Shown here: positions 1 through 10,530 of the stretch, one piece after another | How positions within the stretch are numbered: position 1 is the first letter of the stretch | Layout of the letters: every line of letters begins with the position of its first letter | Source of the DNA: Pseudomonas sp. S35 | Lineage (GTDB): Bacteria > Pseudomonadota > Gammaproteobacteria > Pseudomonadales > Pseudomonadaceae | Reading direction: 5' to 3' | Length of the DNA stretch: 64,000 nt | NCBI RefSeq assembly: GCF_009866765.1 | Contig: NZ_CP019431.1 | Location: 868,001-932,000 of the forward strand | Position numbers and translations under genes: made by a program | The notes under the pieces: generated by a model | Seen by the model: the letters and a program-made list of their open reading frames with translations, nothing else | What the model was told of the DNA's origin: nothing | The model's database searches: none

Positions 1-724
1 TTGCAGCACCGTGCTCTTTCAAGGCTTTTGCCGCGTGGCACAGGGTGCCGGCGGTGTCGACCATGTCATCAACCAGAATACAGGTACGCCCTTCGACATC
101 ACCGATGATATGCATCACTTCAGAGTGATTGGCTTTCTCGCGGCGTTTGTCGATGATCCCAAGATCAACGCCCAGGGATTTGGCAACGGCCCGTGCACGC
201 ACGACGCCACCAATGTCCGGGGACACGATCATCAGGTTTTCAAAGCGCTGGTCTTCAATATCGTCCACCAATACTGGCGAACCGTAGATGTTATCTACCG
301 GAATATCGAAGAACCCCTGGATTTGGTCAGCGTGCAGGTCAACCGTGAGAACACGGTCGATGCCTACCACGGTCAGCATGTCAGCAACGACTTTCGCGCT
401 GATAGCCACACGTGCGGAGCGCGGACGGCGATCCTGACGGGCATAACCAAAGTAAGGGATTACAGCTGTGATTCGAGTCGCTGAGGAGCGGCGGAAGGCA
501 TCAGCCATCACGACGAGTTCCATCAGGTTATCGTTGGTCGGAGCGCAGGTCGGCTGAATAATGAAGACGTCTTTACCGCGAACGTTTTCATTGATCTCGG
601 CTGTAATTTCGCCGTCGGAGAATTTACCGACAGAGATGTCACCGAGAGGGATATGCAGCTGACGTACGACACGTCGAGCCAGATCGGGGTTGGCGTTCCC
701 CGTAAAGACCATCATCTTGGACAC
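1..724 (-). CDS. prs: Ribose-phosphate pyrophosphokinase, partial (C-terminus outside window)
   Basis: Makes PRPP from ribose 5-phosphate and ATP in the cytoplasm, feeding nucleotide, histidine, tryptophan and NAD synthesis. The reverse strand translates from a GTG at 724 as [18 protein letters not shown] and continues through the PRPP-binding segment [11 protein letters not shown] near the window edge. About 241 of the usual 313 or so residues are present, because the gene runs off position 1. It is followed upstream by tRNA-Gln and ispE on the same strand, the usual Pseudomonas order. No frame disruption is visible in the part seen. The family assignment is certain; the GTG start is chosen because it gives the standard N-terminus. 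Confidence 0.95.
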   Translation of the reverse strand, partial: MSKMMVFTGNANPDLARRVVRQLHIPLGDISVGKFSDGEITAEINENVRGKDVFIIQPTCAPTNDNLMELVVMADAFRRSSATRITAVIPYFGYARQDRRPRSARVAISAKVVADMLTVVGIDRVLTVDLHADQIQGFFDIPVDNIYGSPVLVDDIEDQRFENLMIVSPDIGGVVRARAVAKSLGVDLGIIDKRREKANHSEVMHIIGDVEGRTCILVDDMVDTAGTLCHAAKALKEHGAA

Positions 725-770
725 GCGCAGTACCTAGAGGCTGAGGGTAACCTGGATGAGTATTAGAAAA

Positions 771-845
771 TGGCAGGGGCGGCTGGATTCGAACCAACGC
801 ATGGCAGGATCAAAACCTGCTGCCTTACCGCTTGGCGACGCCCCT
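771..845 (-). tRNA. tRNA-Gln (TTG)
   Basis: The minus strand folds as a 75-nt cloverleaf. Acceptor arm AGGGGCG pairs with CGCCCCT and is followed by an encoded GCCA end. The T-arm contains GGTTCGAATCC, and the anticodon loop TTTTGAT gives anticodon TTG. It lies between ispE and prs and is probably cotranscribed with them. Confidence 0.96.
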
Positions 846-882
846 GTATCTGTTGCAACGAGTACCCAGTACTCGGTTCCTT

Positions 883-1734
883 TTAGAGCAGACTTTGCAG
901 CTTGCGATGCAACATCGAAACGTTGCTTCCCTTTGCTACAAACCCTGTAAGGGTCTCTGTAAGAAGGGCCGAGACTTTATCAGCTTCAGCTTTGTTTGGG
1001 AAGCCCCCAAACACACAACTTCCAGTTCCGGTTAATTTTGCTTCGGTAAATTTACCTAACAAATTCAAAGCGTTACGTACCTCTGGATAACGCCTTGCTA
1101 CAACCGGTAAGCAGTCATTTCGACTGTTTCCCTTGGGAACGGGGCGCACTTTAATGGGAGAAGAGTTACGTGTCAACAACGGATCTGAAAAAATTTCTGC
1201 TGTACTTACAGATACTTGCGGGACAAGCACGACATACCACGGCTCTTCGGGGTATTCGGGGGTGAGTTTCTCCCCCACGCCCTCAGCAAAAGCGGCGTGC
1301 CCGTGCACGAAAACCGGCACGTCGGCGCCCAGCGTCAGGCCCAGCGCGGCCAGGCGATCGTGGTCCCAGCCCAGTTGCCACAAGTGATTCAGACCCAGCA
1401 ACGTCGTCGCGGCATTCGAGCTGCCGCCACCGATTCCGCCGCCCATGGGCAAGATTTTATCGATCCATATATCGATGCCCAACGCACAACCGGAGTGTTC
1501 CTGTAGTTTTCTTGCCGCCCTCACGATCAGATTGCTGTCATGGGGCACGCCATCGAACTCGGTATGCAGTTGGATGACGCCATCGTCGCGCACGGCGAAG
1601 GTGAGCTCATCGCCGTAGTCGAGAAATTGGAACAGCGTCTGCAGCTCGTGATAGCCGTCTTCACGACGACCGAGAATATGCAGCATCAGATTGAGTTTGG
1701 CGGGGGAGGGCAGTGTCAGCGTTTGCACGGTCAC
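883..1734 (-). CDS. ispE: 4-diphosphocytidyl-2-C-methyl-D-erythritol kinase
   Basis: Phosphorylates CDP-ME in the MEP pathway of isoprenoid synthesis (cytoplasm). The 283-aa product has the GHMP-kinase fold: an N-terminal substrate segment [22 protein letters not shown] and the glycine-rich ATP loop [17 protein letters not shown] around residues 93-110. Length is normal for the family. Its start lies 1 bp from the lolB stop, so it is the second gene of a lolB-ispE-tRNA-Gln-prs unit. A second MEP-pathway gene, ispH, is encoded at 40263 in this window. Confidence 0.96.
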   Translation of the reverse strand: MTVQTLTLPSPAKLNLMLHILGRREDGYHELQTLFQFLDYGDELTFAVRDDGVIQLHTEFDGVPHDSNLIVRAARKLQEHSGCALGIDIWIDKILPMGGGIGGGSSNAATTLLGLNHLWQLGWDHDRLAALGLTLGADVPVFVHGHAAFAEGVGEKLTPEYPEEPWYVVLVPQVSVSTAEIFSDPLLTRNSSPIKVRPVPKGNSRNDCLPVVARRYPEVRNALNLLGKFTEAKLTGTGSCVFGGFPNKAEADKVSALLTETLTGFVAKGSNVSMLHRKLQSLL

Positions 1735-1735
1735 G

Positions 1736-2353
1736 TTATTGCCCCAGCTTGCGCGGTTGCCAGTCCTTGATCACCAGCGTGACGTCAAGGTCAGTGCCAT
1801 GCAGCTTGATACGCTCTGGCAGCCAATAGCCGCCTTGTTCCACGTAGCTGAGGTACTCGACCTGCCAGCCATCCTGCTCCAGTGACGCGAGGCGGCTGTC
1901 GCCATTGAGGCTCAGGCGGCTCTTGCTGTCCGGCGCGGGCAAGCCGCGCACCCACCACACCAGGTGCGAAACGGGCAGCTTCCAGCCAATCTGTTCCTCC
2001 AGCAGCGCTTCCGGCGAAGTCGCCTCGTAGCGGCCCTGGTTGGCCACTTCGAGGCTGACTTGCCCCGGGCGACCGGTCAGGCGCGCAGCGCCACGGCCCA
2101 GTGGGCCCGATAAGCGAATATCGTAGTAGTCCTGGCGTTGCAGCCAGAACAAAGTGCCGCTGCCTGAATCTTTGGGTGCACGCACCCCGACCTTGCCTTC
2201 GATCTGCCAGCCATCGATGCTGCTGAGCTGATCCTTGTGCTGCTTCCATTGCGCCGGGTTGCCCTGGCCTTCAACGGATTCACGGGCACCAAAGCCCGCG
2301 CAACCGGCGAGCAGGGCGATGAGACTGAAAACGACAACGTGGCGCAAGAACAT
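1736..2353 (-). CDS. lolB: Outer-membrane lipoprotein insertion protein LolB
   Basis: Receives lipoproteins from periplasmic LolA and inserts them into the inner leaflet of the outer membrane. The 205-aa product begins with a lipoprotein signal peptide ending in the lipobox LLAGC around residue 18. It is followed by a LolB domain including [10 protein letters not shown] and [22 protein letters not shown]. The gene starts 4 bp after the TPR lipoprotein stop and abuts ispE, so the three genes probably form one transcript. Assignment is based on the motif, the length and the conserved lolB-ispE-prs order. Confidence 0.94.
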   Translation of the reverse strand: MFLRHVVVFSLIALLAGCAGFGARESVEGQGNPAQWKQHKDQLSSIDGWQIEGKVGVRAPKDSGSGTLFWLQRQDYYDIRLSGPLGRGAARLTGRPGQVSLEVANQGRYEATSPEALLEEQIGWKLPVSHLVWWVRGLPAPDSKSRLSLNGDSRLASLEQDGWQVEYLSYVEQGGYWLPERIKLHGTDLDVTLVIKDWQPRKLGQ

Positions 2354-2357
2354 AAGC

Positions 2358-4082
2358 TTAAAGGGTCTCGGATCCGGTCAGGCGCTTGATGGTGCCGCGC
2401 AGGATGGGGCTTTCGGGTTGTTCCTTGAGGAATTTTTCCCAGATTTGACGGGCTTCGCGCTGCTTGCCATTGGCCCACAGCACCTCACCCAGGTGGGCTG
2501 CGACTTCCTGGTCGGGGAAGCGCTCCAGCGCCTGGCGCAGCAGGCGTTCGGCTTCGTCGAGGTTGCCCAGGCGGTAATTTACCCAGCCCAGGCTGTCGAG
2601 CACCGCCGGGTCTTCCGGGTTGAGCTGGTGCGCCTGTTCGATCAGCACCTTGGCTTCGTCGTAGCGCGTAGTGCGGTCCGACAAGGTGTAGCCCAGGGCG
2701 TTGAGGGCCATGGCGTTGTCCGGGTCGCGCTTGATGATCAGGCGCAGGTCTTTTTCCATCTGCGCCAGGTCATTGCGTTTTTCGGCCTGCATGGCGCGGG
2801 TGTACAGCAGGTTCAAATCGTCAGGGAATTGCAACAAGGCTTGCTGCAGCAATTTCCAGGCGCGCTCGCCCTGATTGTTGGCCGACAAGGTCTCGGCCTG
2901 GATCAGGTACAGCTGGATCGCGTAGTCCGGCTCGGCGTCGCGGGCTGCGGTCAGGCGTTTTTCCGCCTCGTCGGTGCGACCGTTGCTCATCAGGATATCG
3001 GCCTGGCGCAACTGGGCTGGCAGGTAGTCGTTGCCGGGGCCGACCTGGGCGTATTCGAGCAGGGCCGCCTGTGGGTCGTTACGCTCTTCAGCGATACGGC
3101 CCAGGTTCAGGTGCGCCGAATCCACATGGCTTTCGCGCTCGATCAGCTCTTCCAGATAGCCCTTGGCCTCATCCCAGGCCTTGGCTTCCAGGCATACCAG
3201 CGCCAGGGAGTAGCGCAGTTCGTCGTCGTCCGGGTATTGCTGGACCAGGTTGGCGAACTGCACTTTGGCGTCCTCCATGCGGTCCTGCTCGACCAGCATG
3301 CGCGCATAGGTAAGGCGCAGGCGCTTGTCTTCCGGATACTTCTTGATGCTTTTTTCCAGCAGAGGAATGGCTTCCTTGCCGCGATTGAGATTTTGCAGCA
3401 GGCGCGCACGCAGCAGGATCGGCGCAATCTCGCCCTCGTCCGGCGGGTTCTGCTCCAGCAGTTTCAGGGCGGCGTCGGCTTCGTCGTCCTGTTGCAGCAG
3501 CAGGGCCTTGCCGAAAATCAGTTGGCTGTTCTTCGGGTGTTTTTGCAGCAGGCGGTCGAAGCTCTTCATCAACCCGTTGCGCGTGTCCTGGTCGGTGTCG
3601 GCGGCCGACAGCGCGAGGAAATCGAAATGGGTGTCGCCCTTGCCCTGCAGGACTTTCTCCATATAGAGCATGGAGTCGTCATAGCGCCCGGCCCGCGCCA
3701 GTTGGATGGCGGCTGCCCGCTGCGCCTCCAGGTCGTCCGGCGCATTTTTCGCCCAGATCAGCGAGGTGTCCAAGGCGGCCTGATCGGCGCCCAGGTACTC
3801 GGCGATGCGGAACGCACGCTCGGAGATGCCTGGATCCTGAGTGTTGATGGCCTGGGTCACGTAGTTATCCAGCGCAATATCGAAGCGATTGCGCTGGCCG
3901 GCCAGTTCCGCACTCAGCAGGCTGAACACCGTTTCTTCACTGAACGAGGAGTAAACCTTGGGCTTTTCAGGGGCGGGGGTGCTGTCTTCCACCGGCGGCG
4001 TACCGTCCGGCGACACGGGCGCCATGGCCTGGCAGCCGCTGAGGAAGACAAAAGCAAGGAGCAACGCGGAAGATCTATTCAT
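2358..4082 (-). CDS. Tetratricopeptide-repeat lipoprotein
   Basis: A 574-aa secreted lipoprotein with signal peptide and lipobox ([12 protein letters not shown], Cys at about residue 17). A linker rich in Pro and Thr follows, then many TPR repeats from about residue 60 to the C-terminus, for example [35 protein letters not shown] arrays are protein-interaction scaffolds; this one probably acts at the outer membrane, but the partner cannot be told from sequence. It heads the lolB-ispE-prs transcript and is divergent from hemA across 182 bp. A long plus-strand reading frame across it is a codon-bias shadow. Confidence 0.85.
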   Translation of the reverse strand: MNRSSALLLAFVFLSGCQAMAPVSPDGTPPVEDSTPAPEKPKVYSSFSEETVFSLLSAELAGQRNRFDIALDNYVTQAINTQDPGISERAFRIAEYLGADQAALDTSLIWAKNAPDDLEAQRAAAIQLARAGRYDDSMLYMEKVLQGKGDTHFDFLALSAADTDQDTRNGLMKSFDRLLQKHPKNSQLIFGKALLLQQDDEADAALKLLEQNPPDEGEIAPILLRARLLQNLNRGKEAIPLLEKSIKKYPEDKRLRLTYARMLVEQDRMEDAKVQFANLVQQYPDDDELRYSLALVCLEAKAWDEAKGYLEELIERESHVDSAHLNLGRIAEERNDPQAALLEYAQVGPGNDYLPAQLRQADILMSNGRTDEAEKRLTAARDAEPDYAIQLYLIQAETLSANNQGERAWKLLQQALLQFPDDLNLLYTRAMQAEKRNDLAQMEKDLRLIIKRDPDNAMALNALGYTLSDRTTRYDEAKVLIEQAHQLNPEDPAVLDSLGWVNYRLGNLDEAERLLRQALERFPDQEVAAHLGEVLWANGKQREARQIWEKFLKEQPESPILRGTIKRLTGSETL

Positions 4083-4264
4083 ATAGGAAGAGGACGACTA
4101 ACCTGCGGTCGGATCATCATGACACAAGCCTTCGGCCAAACATAACCGAGTCTCAGTTGATGCCTTTATAGACACAAGGCATTAGGACAATAGACGACGG
4201 TGGTTGTTCTGAATCTTTCGAAGTAGGACAATTGTCGGCTTCCCGACATCATCAGCGATATTGA

Positions 4265-5554
4265 ATGGCCTTCCTCGCACTCGGTATTAACCACAAGACT
4301 GCCTCCGTAGACGTGCGCGAGCGCGTGGCGTTCACGCCAGAGCAGTTGGTTGAGGCCTTGCAGCAGCTCTGCCGGCTCACCGACAGCCGCGAAGCTGCGA
4401 TCCTTTCGACCTGCAATCGCAGCGAGCTTTATATAGAGCAGGAACATCTTTCAGCGGATGTCGTCCTGCGCTGGCTGGCCGATTACCACCATTTAAGCCT
4501 CGACGACCTGCGCGCCTGTGCTTATGTGCACGAAGAGGATGCGGCAGTTCGTCACATGATGCGTGTGGCCGCCGGTCTCGATTCGCTGGTGTTGGGCGAG
4601 CCGCAGATCCTGGGGCAGATGAAATCCGCCTACGCCGTGGCGCGTGAGGCTGGCACGGTCGGCCCGCTGCTCGGGCGCCTGTTCCAGGCCACGTTCAATT
4701 CCGCCAAGCAGGTGCGCACCGATACCGCCATCGGCGAGAACCCGGTGTCGGTGGCATTTGCCGCCGTCAGCCTGGCCAAACAGATTTTCAGCGACCTGCA
4801 ACGCAGCCAGGCTTTGCTGATCGGCGCCGGCGAGACCATCACCCTGGTCGCCCGCCACCTGCATGACTTGGGGGTGAAGCGCATCGTGGTGGCCAACCGT
4901 ACCCTGGAGCGCGCCAGTATCCTTGCCGAACAATTCGGTGCTCATGCGGTGCTGCTGGCGGATATTCCGGCCGAACTGGTGCGCAGCGATATCGTCATCA
5001 GCTCCACCGCCAGCCAGTTGCCGATCCTGGGCAAGGGCGCGGTGGAAAGTGCGCTGAAGCTGCGCAAGCACAAACCGATCTTCATGGTAGATATAGCCGT
5101 TCCCCGGGATATCGAGCCCGAAGTCGGCGAGTTGGACGACGTTTACCTCTACAGCGTCGACGATCTGCACGAAGTCGTCGCCGAAAACCTCAAGAGCCGT
5201 CAGGGCGCGGCCCAGGCCGCCGAGGAGATGGTCAGCACCGGCGCCGAAGATTTTATGGTGCGCCTGCGTGAACTGGCGGCGGTGGACGTGCTCAAGGCGT
5301 ATCGTCAGCAGGGCGAACGCCTGCGCGACGAGGAACTGATCAAGGCCCAGCGTTTGCTCGCCAACGGCAGCAGCGCCGAAGAGGTGCTGATGCAACTGGC
5401 CCGTGGCCTGACCAACAAGTTGCTCCACGCACCCAGCGTACAGTTGAAAAAGCTTACCGCCGAAGGCCGCCTCGATGCGCTGGCCATGGCCCAGGAACTC
5501 TTTGCCCTCGGTGAGGGCGCGTCAGAAAGCTCTTCGGATAAAAAACCGCAATGA
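4265..5554 (+). CDS. hemA: Glutamyl-tRNA reductase
   Basis: Reduces glutamyl-tRNA to glutamate-1-semialdehyde, the first committed step of C5 tetrapyrrole synthesis. The 429-aa protein starts [20 protein letters not shown] and has the catalytic Cys50 in STCNRSE. An NADPH-binding domain ([18 protein letters not shown]) lies near residues 180-200, and a C-terminal dimerisation helix follows. The start is fixed by the conserved N-terminus, although no clear Shine-Dalgarno sequence precedes it (see findings). It opens the operon hemA-prfA-prmC-moeB-murI and overlaps prfA by ATGA. Confidence 0.97.
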   Translation: MAFLALGINHKTASVDVRERVAFTPEQLVEALQQLCRLTDSREAAILSTCNRSELYIEQEHLSADVVLRWLADYHHLSLDDLRACAYVHEEDAAVRHMMRVAAGLDSLVLGEPQILGQMKSAYAVAREAGTVGPLLGRLFQATFNSAKQVRTDTAIGENPVSVAFAAVSLAKQIFSDLQRSQALLIGAGETITLVARHLHDLGVKRIVVANRTLERASILAEQFGAHAVLLADIPAELVRSDIVISSTASQLPILGKGAVESALKLRKHKPIFMVDIAVPRDIEPEVGELDDVYLYSVDDLHEVVAENLKSRQGAAQAAEEMVSTGAEDFMVRLRELAAVDVLKAYRQQGERLRDEELIKAQRLLANGSSAEEVLMQLARGLTNKLLHAPSVQLKKLTAEGRLDALAMAQELFALGEGASESSSDKKPQ

Positions 5555-6633
5555 AAGCGTCACTGCTCAATAAACTGGACGTGCTCCAGGACCGTTTCGA
5601 AGAACTGACCGCCTTGCTCGGCGATGGCGAAGTCATCTCCGATCAGACCAAGTTCCGCACCTATTCCAAGGAATACGCCGAAGTTGAGCCGATCGTAACC
5701 ACTTACGGGCAATGGCTGAAAACCCAGGCCGACCTCGAAGGCGCCCAGGCGCTGCTCAAGGACAGCGACCCGGACATGCGCGAAATGGCCGTGGAAGAAG
5801 TCCGCGAGGCCAAGGACAAGTTGATCGCGCTGGAAGGCGACCTGCAACGCATGCTGCTGCCCAAGGACCCCAACGACGGGCGCAACGTGTTCCTCGAAAT
5901 CCGCGCCGGCACCGGTGGCGACGAGGCGGCGATTTTCTCCGGCGACCTGTTTCGCATGTATTCGCGGTACGCCGAGCGGCGTGGCTGGCGTGTGGAGATC
6001 TTGTCCGAGAACGAGGGCGAACACGGTGGCTATAAAGAAGTCATTGCGCGGGTCGAGGGCGAAAATGTCTACGGCAAGCTGAAGTTCGAATCCGGCGCGC
6101 ACCGCGTACAGCGGGTGCCGGCGACTGAATCCCAAGGCCGTATCCACACCTCCGCGTGCACCGTGGCCGTGTTACCCGAGCCGGACGAGCAGGAAGCCAT
6201 CGAGATCAACCCGGCGGACTTGCGGGTCGACACCTACCGCTCGTCGGGCGCTGGCGGCCAGCACGTCAACAAGACCGACTCGGCGATCCGCATCACCCAC
6301 TTGCCGTCGGGCATCGTGGTGGAGTGCCAGGAAGAGCGATCCCAGCACAAGAACCGGGCGCGGGCCATGTCCTGGCTGTCGGCCAAGCTCAACGACCAGC
6401 AGACCAGCGCCGCCGCCAATGCGATTGCCAGCGAGCGCAAGTTGCTGGTGGGCTCGGGCGACCGTTCCGAACGCATTCGTACCTACAATTTCGCCCAGGG
6501 CCGGGTCACCGACCACCGCGTCAACCTCACCCTTTACTCCCTCGACGAGATTCTCGCCGGTGGCGTCGATGCGGTAATCGAGCCGTTGCTCGCCGAATAC
6601 CAGGCCGATCAATTGGCGGCGATAGGTGAATAA
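5551..6633 (+). CDS. prfA: Peptide chain release factor 1
   Basis: Recognises UAA and UAG in the ribosomal A site and triggers peptidyl-tRNA hydrolysis. The 360-aa product has the tripeptide anticodon PAT at residues 190-192 and the catalytic GGQ at 235-237 ([13 protein letters not shown]). It is translationally coupled to hemA through ATGA and ends one base before the prmC start. PrmC methylates the Gln of GGQ, so enzyme and substrate are made together. Confidence 0.97.
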   Translation: MKASLLNKLDVLQDRFEELTALLGDGEVISDQTKFRTYSKEYAEVEPIVTTYGQWLKTQADLEGAQALLKDSDPDMREMAVEEVREAKDKLIALEGDLQRMLLPKDPNDGRNVFLEIRAGTGGDEAAIFSGDLFRMYSRYAERRGWRVEILSENEGEHGGYKEVIARVEGENVYGKLKFESGAHRVQRVPATESQGRIHTSACTVAVLPEPDEQEAIEINPADLRVDTYRSSGAGGQHVNKTDSAIRITHLPSGIVVECQEERSQHKNRARAMSWLSAKLNDQQTSAAANAIASERKLLVGSGDRSERIRTYNFAQGRVTDHRVNLTLYSLDEILAGGVDAVIEPLLAEYQADQLAAIGE

Positions 6634-7464
6634 ATGACCATCATCGCCAGCCTGCTGCGCGCCGCCGACCTGCCAGACTCGCCCACCGCGCGCCTGGATG
6701 CCGAATTGTTGCTGGCCGCTGCCCTGGGCAAGTCCCGCAGCTACCTGCATACCTGGCCCGAGAAAATTGTCAGCAGCGAAGACGCGCTGACCTTTGCCGG
6801 TTACCTGCAACGCCGCCACGCCGGCGAGCCGGTGGCTTATATTCTCGGCCAGCAGGGCTTCTGGAAACTCGACCTGGAGGTCGCGCCACACACGCTGATC
6901 CCTCGTCCGGACACCGAGTTGCTGGTGGAAGCGGCCCTGCAATTATTGCCCGCCACGCCTACCCAGGTCCTCGACCTGGGCACCGGCAGCGGCGCTATCG
7001 CCCTGGCCCTGGCCAGCGAGCGGCCGGCCTGGCGGGTCACCGCCGTTGACCGTGTGCTGGAAGCCGTGGCCCTGGCCGAGCGTAATCGCCAGCGGCTGCA
7101 CTTGAACAATGTCACGGTGTTGAACAGCCATTGGTTCAGCGCCCTGCAAGGTCACACCTACGACCTGATCATCAGTAACCCGCCGTATATTGCCGACAAC
7201 GACCCGCACTTGGTCGCGGGCGATGTGCGTTTCGAGCCGGCCAGCGCGCTGGTGGCCGGTCACGACGGTCTGGACGACCTGCGCCTGATCAGCAAGGAGG
7301 CACCGGGCCACCTGAACGCCGGGGGGTGGTTGCTGCTCGAACACGGTTACGACCAGGCACTGGCTGTGCGTGATCTATTAATGAGCCAGGGCTTTGAGCA
7401 GGTGCACAGCCGCATCGACCTCGGTGGTCACGAACGCATCACCCTGGGACGCCGTCCGTGCTGA
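6634..7464 (+). CDS. prmC: Release-factor glutamine N5-methyltransferase
   Basis: Methylates the GGQ glutamine of RF1 and RF2 using SAM. The 276-aa protein has the SAM-binding motif VLDLGTGSGAIALALA at about residues 112-127 and the amide-methyltransferase signature NPPY at 182-185. It follows prfA without a gap and overlaps the moeB start by 7 bp. Length and motifs are normal for the family. Confidence 0.96.
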   Translation: MTIIASLLRAADLPDSPTARLDAELLLAAALGKSRSYLHTWPEKIVSSEDALTFAGYLQRRHAGEPVAYILGQQGFWKLDLEVAPHTLIPRPDTELLVEAALQLLPATPTQVLDLGTGSGAIALALASERPAWRVTAVDRVLEAVALAERNRQRLHLNNVTVLNSHWFSALQGHTYDLIISNPPYIADNDPHLVAGDVRFEPASALVAGHDGLDDLRLISKEAPGHLNAGGWLLLEHGYDQALAVRDLLMSQGFEQVHSRIDLGGHERITLGRRPC

Positions 7465-8213
7465 CCGATCAGGAGCTGTTGCGCTATAGCCGACAGATTC
7501 TGTTGCAGCATGTCGACATCGAGGGTCAGTTGCGCCTGAAAAACAGTCGCGCGCTGATTATCGGCTTGGGCGGCCTGGGCGCGCCGGTTGCGCTGTACCT
7601 GGCCGCTGCCGGCGTGGGCGAGCTGCATGTGGCCGACTTTGACACCGTCGACCTGACCAACCTGCAACGCCAGATCATCCACGACACCGACAGCGTCGGG
7701 CAGACCAAGGTCGACTCGGCCCTGCGCCGCTTGAGCGCGATCAATCCTGAAATCAGCTTGATTGCCCACCGCACAGCGCTGGACGCCGATTCCCTGGCAG
7801 CAGCGGTGGCCGCGGTCGACGTGGTGCTCGATTGCAGCGACAACTTCTCTACCCGCGAGGCGGTCAACGCCGCGTGCGTTGTTGCCGCCAAGCCGTTGAT
7901 CAGCGGCGCCGCGATTCGCCTTGAAGGCCAATTGTCGGTCTTCGACCCGCGCCGCGCCGACAGCCCGTGCTACCACTGTTTATACGGGCATGGCAGCGAC
8001 ACCGAACTTACCTGCAGCGAAGCGGGTGTGGTCGGGCCATTGGTGGGGCTGGTCGGAAGCCTGCAAGCCTTGGAAGCCTTGAAGCTGTTGGCCGGTTTCG
8101 GTGAGCCGCTGGTGGGGCGTTTGTTGCTGATTGACGCCTTGACCACGCGCTTTCGCGAATTGCGCGTCAAGCGTGACCCCGGTTGCAGTGTCTGTGGGAC
8201 GCACCATGGTTAA
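7458..8213 (+). CDS. moeB: Molybdopterin-synthase adenylyltransferase (MoeB/ThiF family)
   Basis: Adenylates the C-terminus of the MoaD-type sulfur carrier in molybdenum cofactor synthesis. The 251-aa protein starts at GTG. It has the E1-type nucleotide-binding loop [20 protein letters not shown], the [13 protein letters not shown] segment and two CxxC zinc pairs (CYHC and CSVC). It overlaps both prmC upstream and murI downstream. ThiF, the thiamine paralogue, is the alternative. Adjacency to hemA-prfA-prmC, the usual moeB position in Pseudomonas, favours MoeB. Confidence 0.9.
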   Translation: MLTDQELLRYSRQILLQHVDIEGQLRLKNSRALIIGLGGLGAPVALYLAAAGVGELHVADFDTVDLTNLQRQIIHDTDSVGQTKVDSALRRLSAINPEISLIAHRTALDADSLAAAVAAVDVVLDCSDNFSTREAVNAACVVAAKPLISGAAIRLEGQLSVFDPRRADSPCYHCLYGHGSDTELTCSEAGVVGPLVGLVGSLQALEALKLLAGFGEPLVGRLLLIDALTTRFRELRVKRDPGCSVCGTHHG

Positions 8214-9000
8214 GGACGCGCCGATCGGTGTGTTCGATTCCGGCGTCGGCGGCTTGTCGGTGCTGGATGAAATCCAGCAACTGCTGCCCCACGAGTCGCT
8301 GCTGTACGTGGCCGATTGCGGGCATATCCCTTACGGCGAGAAAACCCCCGAATTTATTCGTGAGCGCTCGCGCTTGGTTGCCGGTTTTTTCCGCGAGCAA
8401 GGTGCCAAGGCCTTCGTGATTGCCTGCAACACCGCGACCGTCGCGGCTGTGGCCGACTTGCGCCAGGACTACCCCGATTGGCCATTGGTGGGCATGGAGC
8501 CCGCCGTTAAACCTGCGGCCGCTGCCACGCGCAGTGGCGTGGTCGGCGTGCTCGCCACCACCGGCACCCTGCAAAGTGCCAAGTTCGCCGCGTTGCTCGA
8601 CCGATTCGCCACGGATGTACGGGTAATCACCCAACCGTGCCCGGGCCTGGTTGAACTGATCGAAACCGGCGACCTGAACAGCCCGGCCCTGCGCCAGCTG
8701 TTGCAGGGCTACATCGACCCGCTGCTCAGCGCCGGTTGCGACACCATCATCCTCGGTTGCACCCACTATCCCTTCCTCAAGCCCCTATTGGCGCAGATGC
8801 TGCCCCCCAGCATCATCCTTATCGACACCGGCGCCGCAGTGGCCCGCCAGCTCAAGCGCTTGCTGATCGAGCACGACCTGTTGGCCGTCGGCGATCCTGA
8901 ACCTGCGCGGTTCTGGACCAGCGGCGATGCGTGTCATCTAAGAAATATCCTACCGACACTATGGAAACATTCCGGCGTTGTGCGAAGCTTCGGTGCGTGA
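8206..9000 (+). CDS. murI: Glutamate racemase
   Basis: Interconverts L- and D-glutamate for peptidoglycan precursors. The protein starts [23 protein letters not shown] and has the two catalytic cysteines in ACNTAT (about residue 70) and LGCTHYP (about residue 182). The ATG at 8206 is preferred to a GTG at 8173 because it begins just before the conserved GVFDSGVGG motif and overlaps moeB by 8 bp, like the other junctions in this operon. The product is 264 aa, normal for MurI. Confidence 0.95.
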   Translation: MVKDAPIGVFDSGVGGLSVLDEIQQLLPHESLLYVADCGHIPYGEKTPEFIRERSRLVAGFFREQGAKAFVIACNTATVAAVADLRQDYPDWPLVGMEPAVKPAAAATRSGVVGVLATTGTLQSAKFAALLDRFATDVRVITQPCPGLVELIETGDLNSPALRQLLQGYIDPLLSAGCDTIILGCTHYPFLKPLLAQMLPPSIILIDTGAAVARQLKRLLIEHDLLAVGDPEPARFWTSGDACHLRNILPTLWKHSGVVRSFGA

Positions 9001-9102
9001 AAATTTCGTGAAATGTCGCTGAACTTCTAGCTGTGTGTCAGCTTCTATAGCGAGATGGCCTGTACAAAACCATACAACTTCGTTTTCAAAGGATTGTTTC
9101 TT

Positions 9103-9621
9103 ATGAAGCGCTTGTTCTGTTTGGCTGCGATTGCAGCCGTAGTGGTGGGACACTCGGTTTCGGCCCAGGCTGCCGGCCTGGAATTGGGGGTGGGCAGCAC
9201 CAGTGATTCGACCATGACCTACCGATTGGGGCTCACGTCGGACTGGGATAAAAGCTGGTGGCAGAGTGATGTGGGCCGGCTGACCGGCTATTGGAGCGGC
9301 GCCTACACCTACTGGGATGGCGATAAACGCGCCAGCGTCAGCAGCTTGTCGTTCTCGCCGGTGTTTGTGTATGAGTTTGCCGGGGAGTCGGTCAAGCCTT
9401 ACATCGAGGCAGGGATCGGCGTGGCAGTGTTTTCCCGCACAAAAGTGGAAGACAACAACATCGGCCAAGCCTTTCAGTTCGAAGATCGCTTGGGGTTCGG
9501 CCTGCGGTTTACCGGTGGGCATGAAGTGGGCATTCGTGCCACGCACTATTCCAACGCCGGGATCAGCAGCAACAACGATGGGGTAGAGAGTTACTCGTTG
9601 CACTACACCCTGCAGCTGTAA
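9103..9621 (+). CDS. pagL: Lipid A 3-O-deacylase (PagL family)
   Basis: An outer-membrane beta-barrel esterase that removes the 3-O acyl chain of lipid A. The start at 9103 follows a purine-rich AAAGGA and gives a signal peptide ending AQA before AGLELGVG. The 172-aa precursor has the catalytic triad in family spacing: His148 and Ser150 in THYSNAGIS and Glu162 in GVESYSL, with His to Glu 14 residues apart as in P. aeruginosa PagL. The protein is rich in alternating aromatic strands and ends in a barrel C-terminus (HYTLQL). It stands alone between murI and a hairpin repeat. Confidence 0.88.
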   Translation: MKRLFCLAAIAAVVVGHSVSAQAAGLELGVGSTSDSTMTYRLGLTSDWDKSWWQSDVGRLTGYWSGAYTYWDGDKRASVSSLSFSPVFVYEFAGESVKPYIEAGIGVAVFSRTKVEDNNIGQAFQFEDRLGFGLRFTGGHEVGIRATHYSNAGISSNNDGVESYSLHYTLQL

Positions 9622-9635
9622 TTGCGCAAATCCCC

Positions 9636-9663
9636 TGTGGGAGGGGGCAACCCCCCTCCCACA
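9636..9663. repeat. GC-rich intergenic hairpin repeat / possible terminator
   Basis: TGTGGGAGGGGG and CCCCCTCCCACA form a perfect 12-bp stem with a 4-nt loop between pagL and the cysteine-cluster gene. Similar TGTGGGAG-type hairpins occur at 21839 and, in half form, near 26127 and 29192. This is the short interspersed repeat type common in P. fluorescens genomes. It may also end transcription of the converging genes, but it has no long T-run. Confidence 0.75.
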
Positions 9664-9686
9664 TTTGATCTTCATCGGTCTTTAGG

Positions 9687-9992
9687 TCAGCGGTAGGCCG
9701 TCGCGATGCCCTGGCGCTCTTCAATGCACTCCGGTGCACCCATCTCGAATTCCCGGCAAATCAACGGTCGACGCTCATAAATCGTGCACATCATCGTGTC
9801 CCGATCCAGCGCCGCGCACCAGCCGTCGTCCAGGCGCAGCATCACTTCGCCGCCCCAGTCGTCGGTGTCGATGTAGCGTTCCGGCACGCCGGTGTCGGTA
9901 ATCAGCATGACTTCCAGCTGGCAGCAGCAGGCCGCGCAGGTTGCGCAAGTGACGGCAGGCTCGGTGATTTGGGTATGGGGGATGTTGATCAT
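9687..9992 (-). CDS. YkgJ-family cysteine-cluster protein
   Basis: A 101-aa protein with a Cys-rich metal-binding signature: CATCAACC near residues 16-23 and further cysteines in DGWCAALD, MMCTIYERRPLICREF and APECIEE. This is the Fe-S or zinc cluster family annotated YkgJ/UPF0153, whose substrate is unknown. The start MINIPHTQ at 9992 is chosen over an upstream in-frame ATG because the extra N-terminus looks unconserved and lies in a repeat-like AAGCTT-rich spacer. It is 52 bp after DUF2878 on the same strand, so it may be read through from the light operon. A small hairpin in the gap argues against that. Confidence 0.78.
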   Translation of the reverse strand: MINIPHTQITEPAVTCATCAACCCQLEVMLITDTGVPERYIDTDDWGGEVMLRLDDGWCAALDRDTMMCTIYERRPLICREFEMGAPECIEERQGIATAYR

Positions 9993-10027
9993 GGCGCCAG
10001 CTTCAAGCTTTGAGCGGCAAGCTGCAA

Positions 10028-10046
10028 GAAAAAGCCGACCGGCTTC
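10028..10046 (-). terminator. Possible terminator after the light operon
   Basis: On the minus strand, AAGCCG and CGGCTT form a short stem followed by a T-run, overlapping the DUF2878 stop codon. The stem is only 6 bp with a 2-nt loop, so termination would be weak. Confidence 0.4.
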
Positions 10047-10530
10047 AGTATTTTGTCGCGGCGCGAGCAAGCAGTACAAAGAGCGCAGCCCACAGCAGCG
10101 CCAAGCCGAACAGGCTCGGCCACAGGGCGTAACCGAAGCTCACCCCGGCCAGTTGGCTACCTGCGTAATAAGACAGGGGGCCGCCCACGGCGCCCAATAG
10201 GGCTGCGCGCCAGCGAGGCCGGGTACTCCAGGCCAAACAATGACGCAATGTGGTTGCCAGTAGCGCCCATAGCAACATCAACCAGAAGGGAATCAGCGGG
10301 CCCGGCTCGGTGAAATGAAACACGCCCACCGTGCGTAACGCCGTATCCAGCAGTGTGCCCAGCACTGTCACGCTGAGAATCAGTCTGCCGTCTTCGGCCC
10401 ACGAACTTATCCACAGCAGATGAATAGCCAGCGCAACGAGCCCGACGAGTAACCACACGCTGTCGCCACCCAGTACACACGCAAACCAGCCGCACTGGAA
10501 CAGCACGGCATTGGCCAGGGTTTTAAGCAT
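10045..10530 (-). CDS. DUF2878-type integral membrane protein
   Basis: A 161-aa protein with about five hydrophobic segments (ANAVLFQCGWFACVL, VWLLVGLVALAIHLLWI, LIPFWLMLLWALLATTL and others), so it is an inner-membrane protein without a known reaction. The start MLKTLANAV overlaps the cfa stop by 8 bp, which implies translational coupling as the last gene of the nine-gene light operon. A role in modified-lipid handling would fit its neighbours but is inference only. Confidence 0.8.
   Translation of the reverse strand: MLKTLANAVLFQCGWFACVLGGDSVWLLVGLVALAIHLLWISSWAEDGRLILSVTVLGTLLDTALRTVGVFHFTEPGPLIPFWLMLLWALLATTLRHCLAWSTRPRWRAALLGAVGGPLSYYAGSQLAGVSFGYALWPSLFGLALLWAALFVLLARAATKY

Noticed and set aside
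2235..4145. 636-aa plus-strand frame over the TPR lipoprotein gene
   Set aside because: The minus-strand product has a lipobox and regular TPR repeats. The plus-strand frame has no signal, domain or ribosome site and crosses lolB and the hemA control region.
4493..5428. 311-aa frame antisense to hemA
   Set aside because: Shadow of hemA, whose motifs are complete.
9055..9066. A single TGTACA before pagL as another light-regulator site
   Set aside because: No second half at the 12-bp spacing on either side, so it does not meet the operator pattern.
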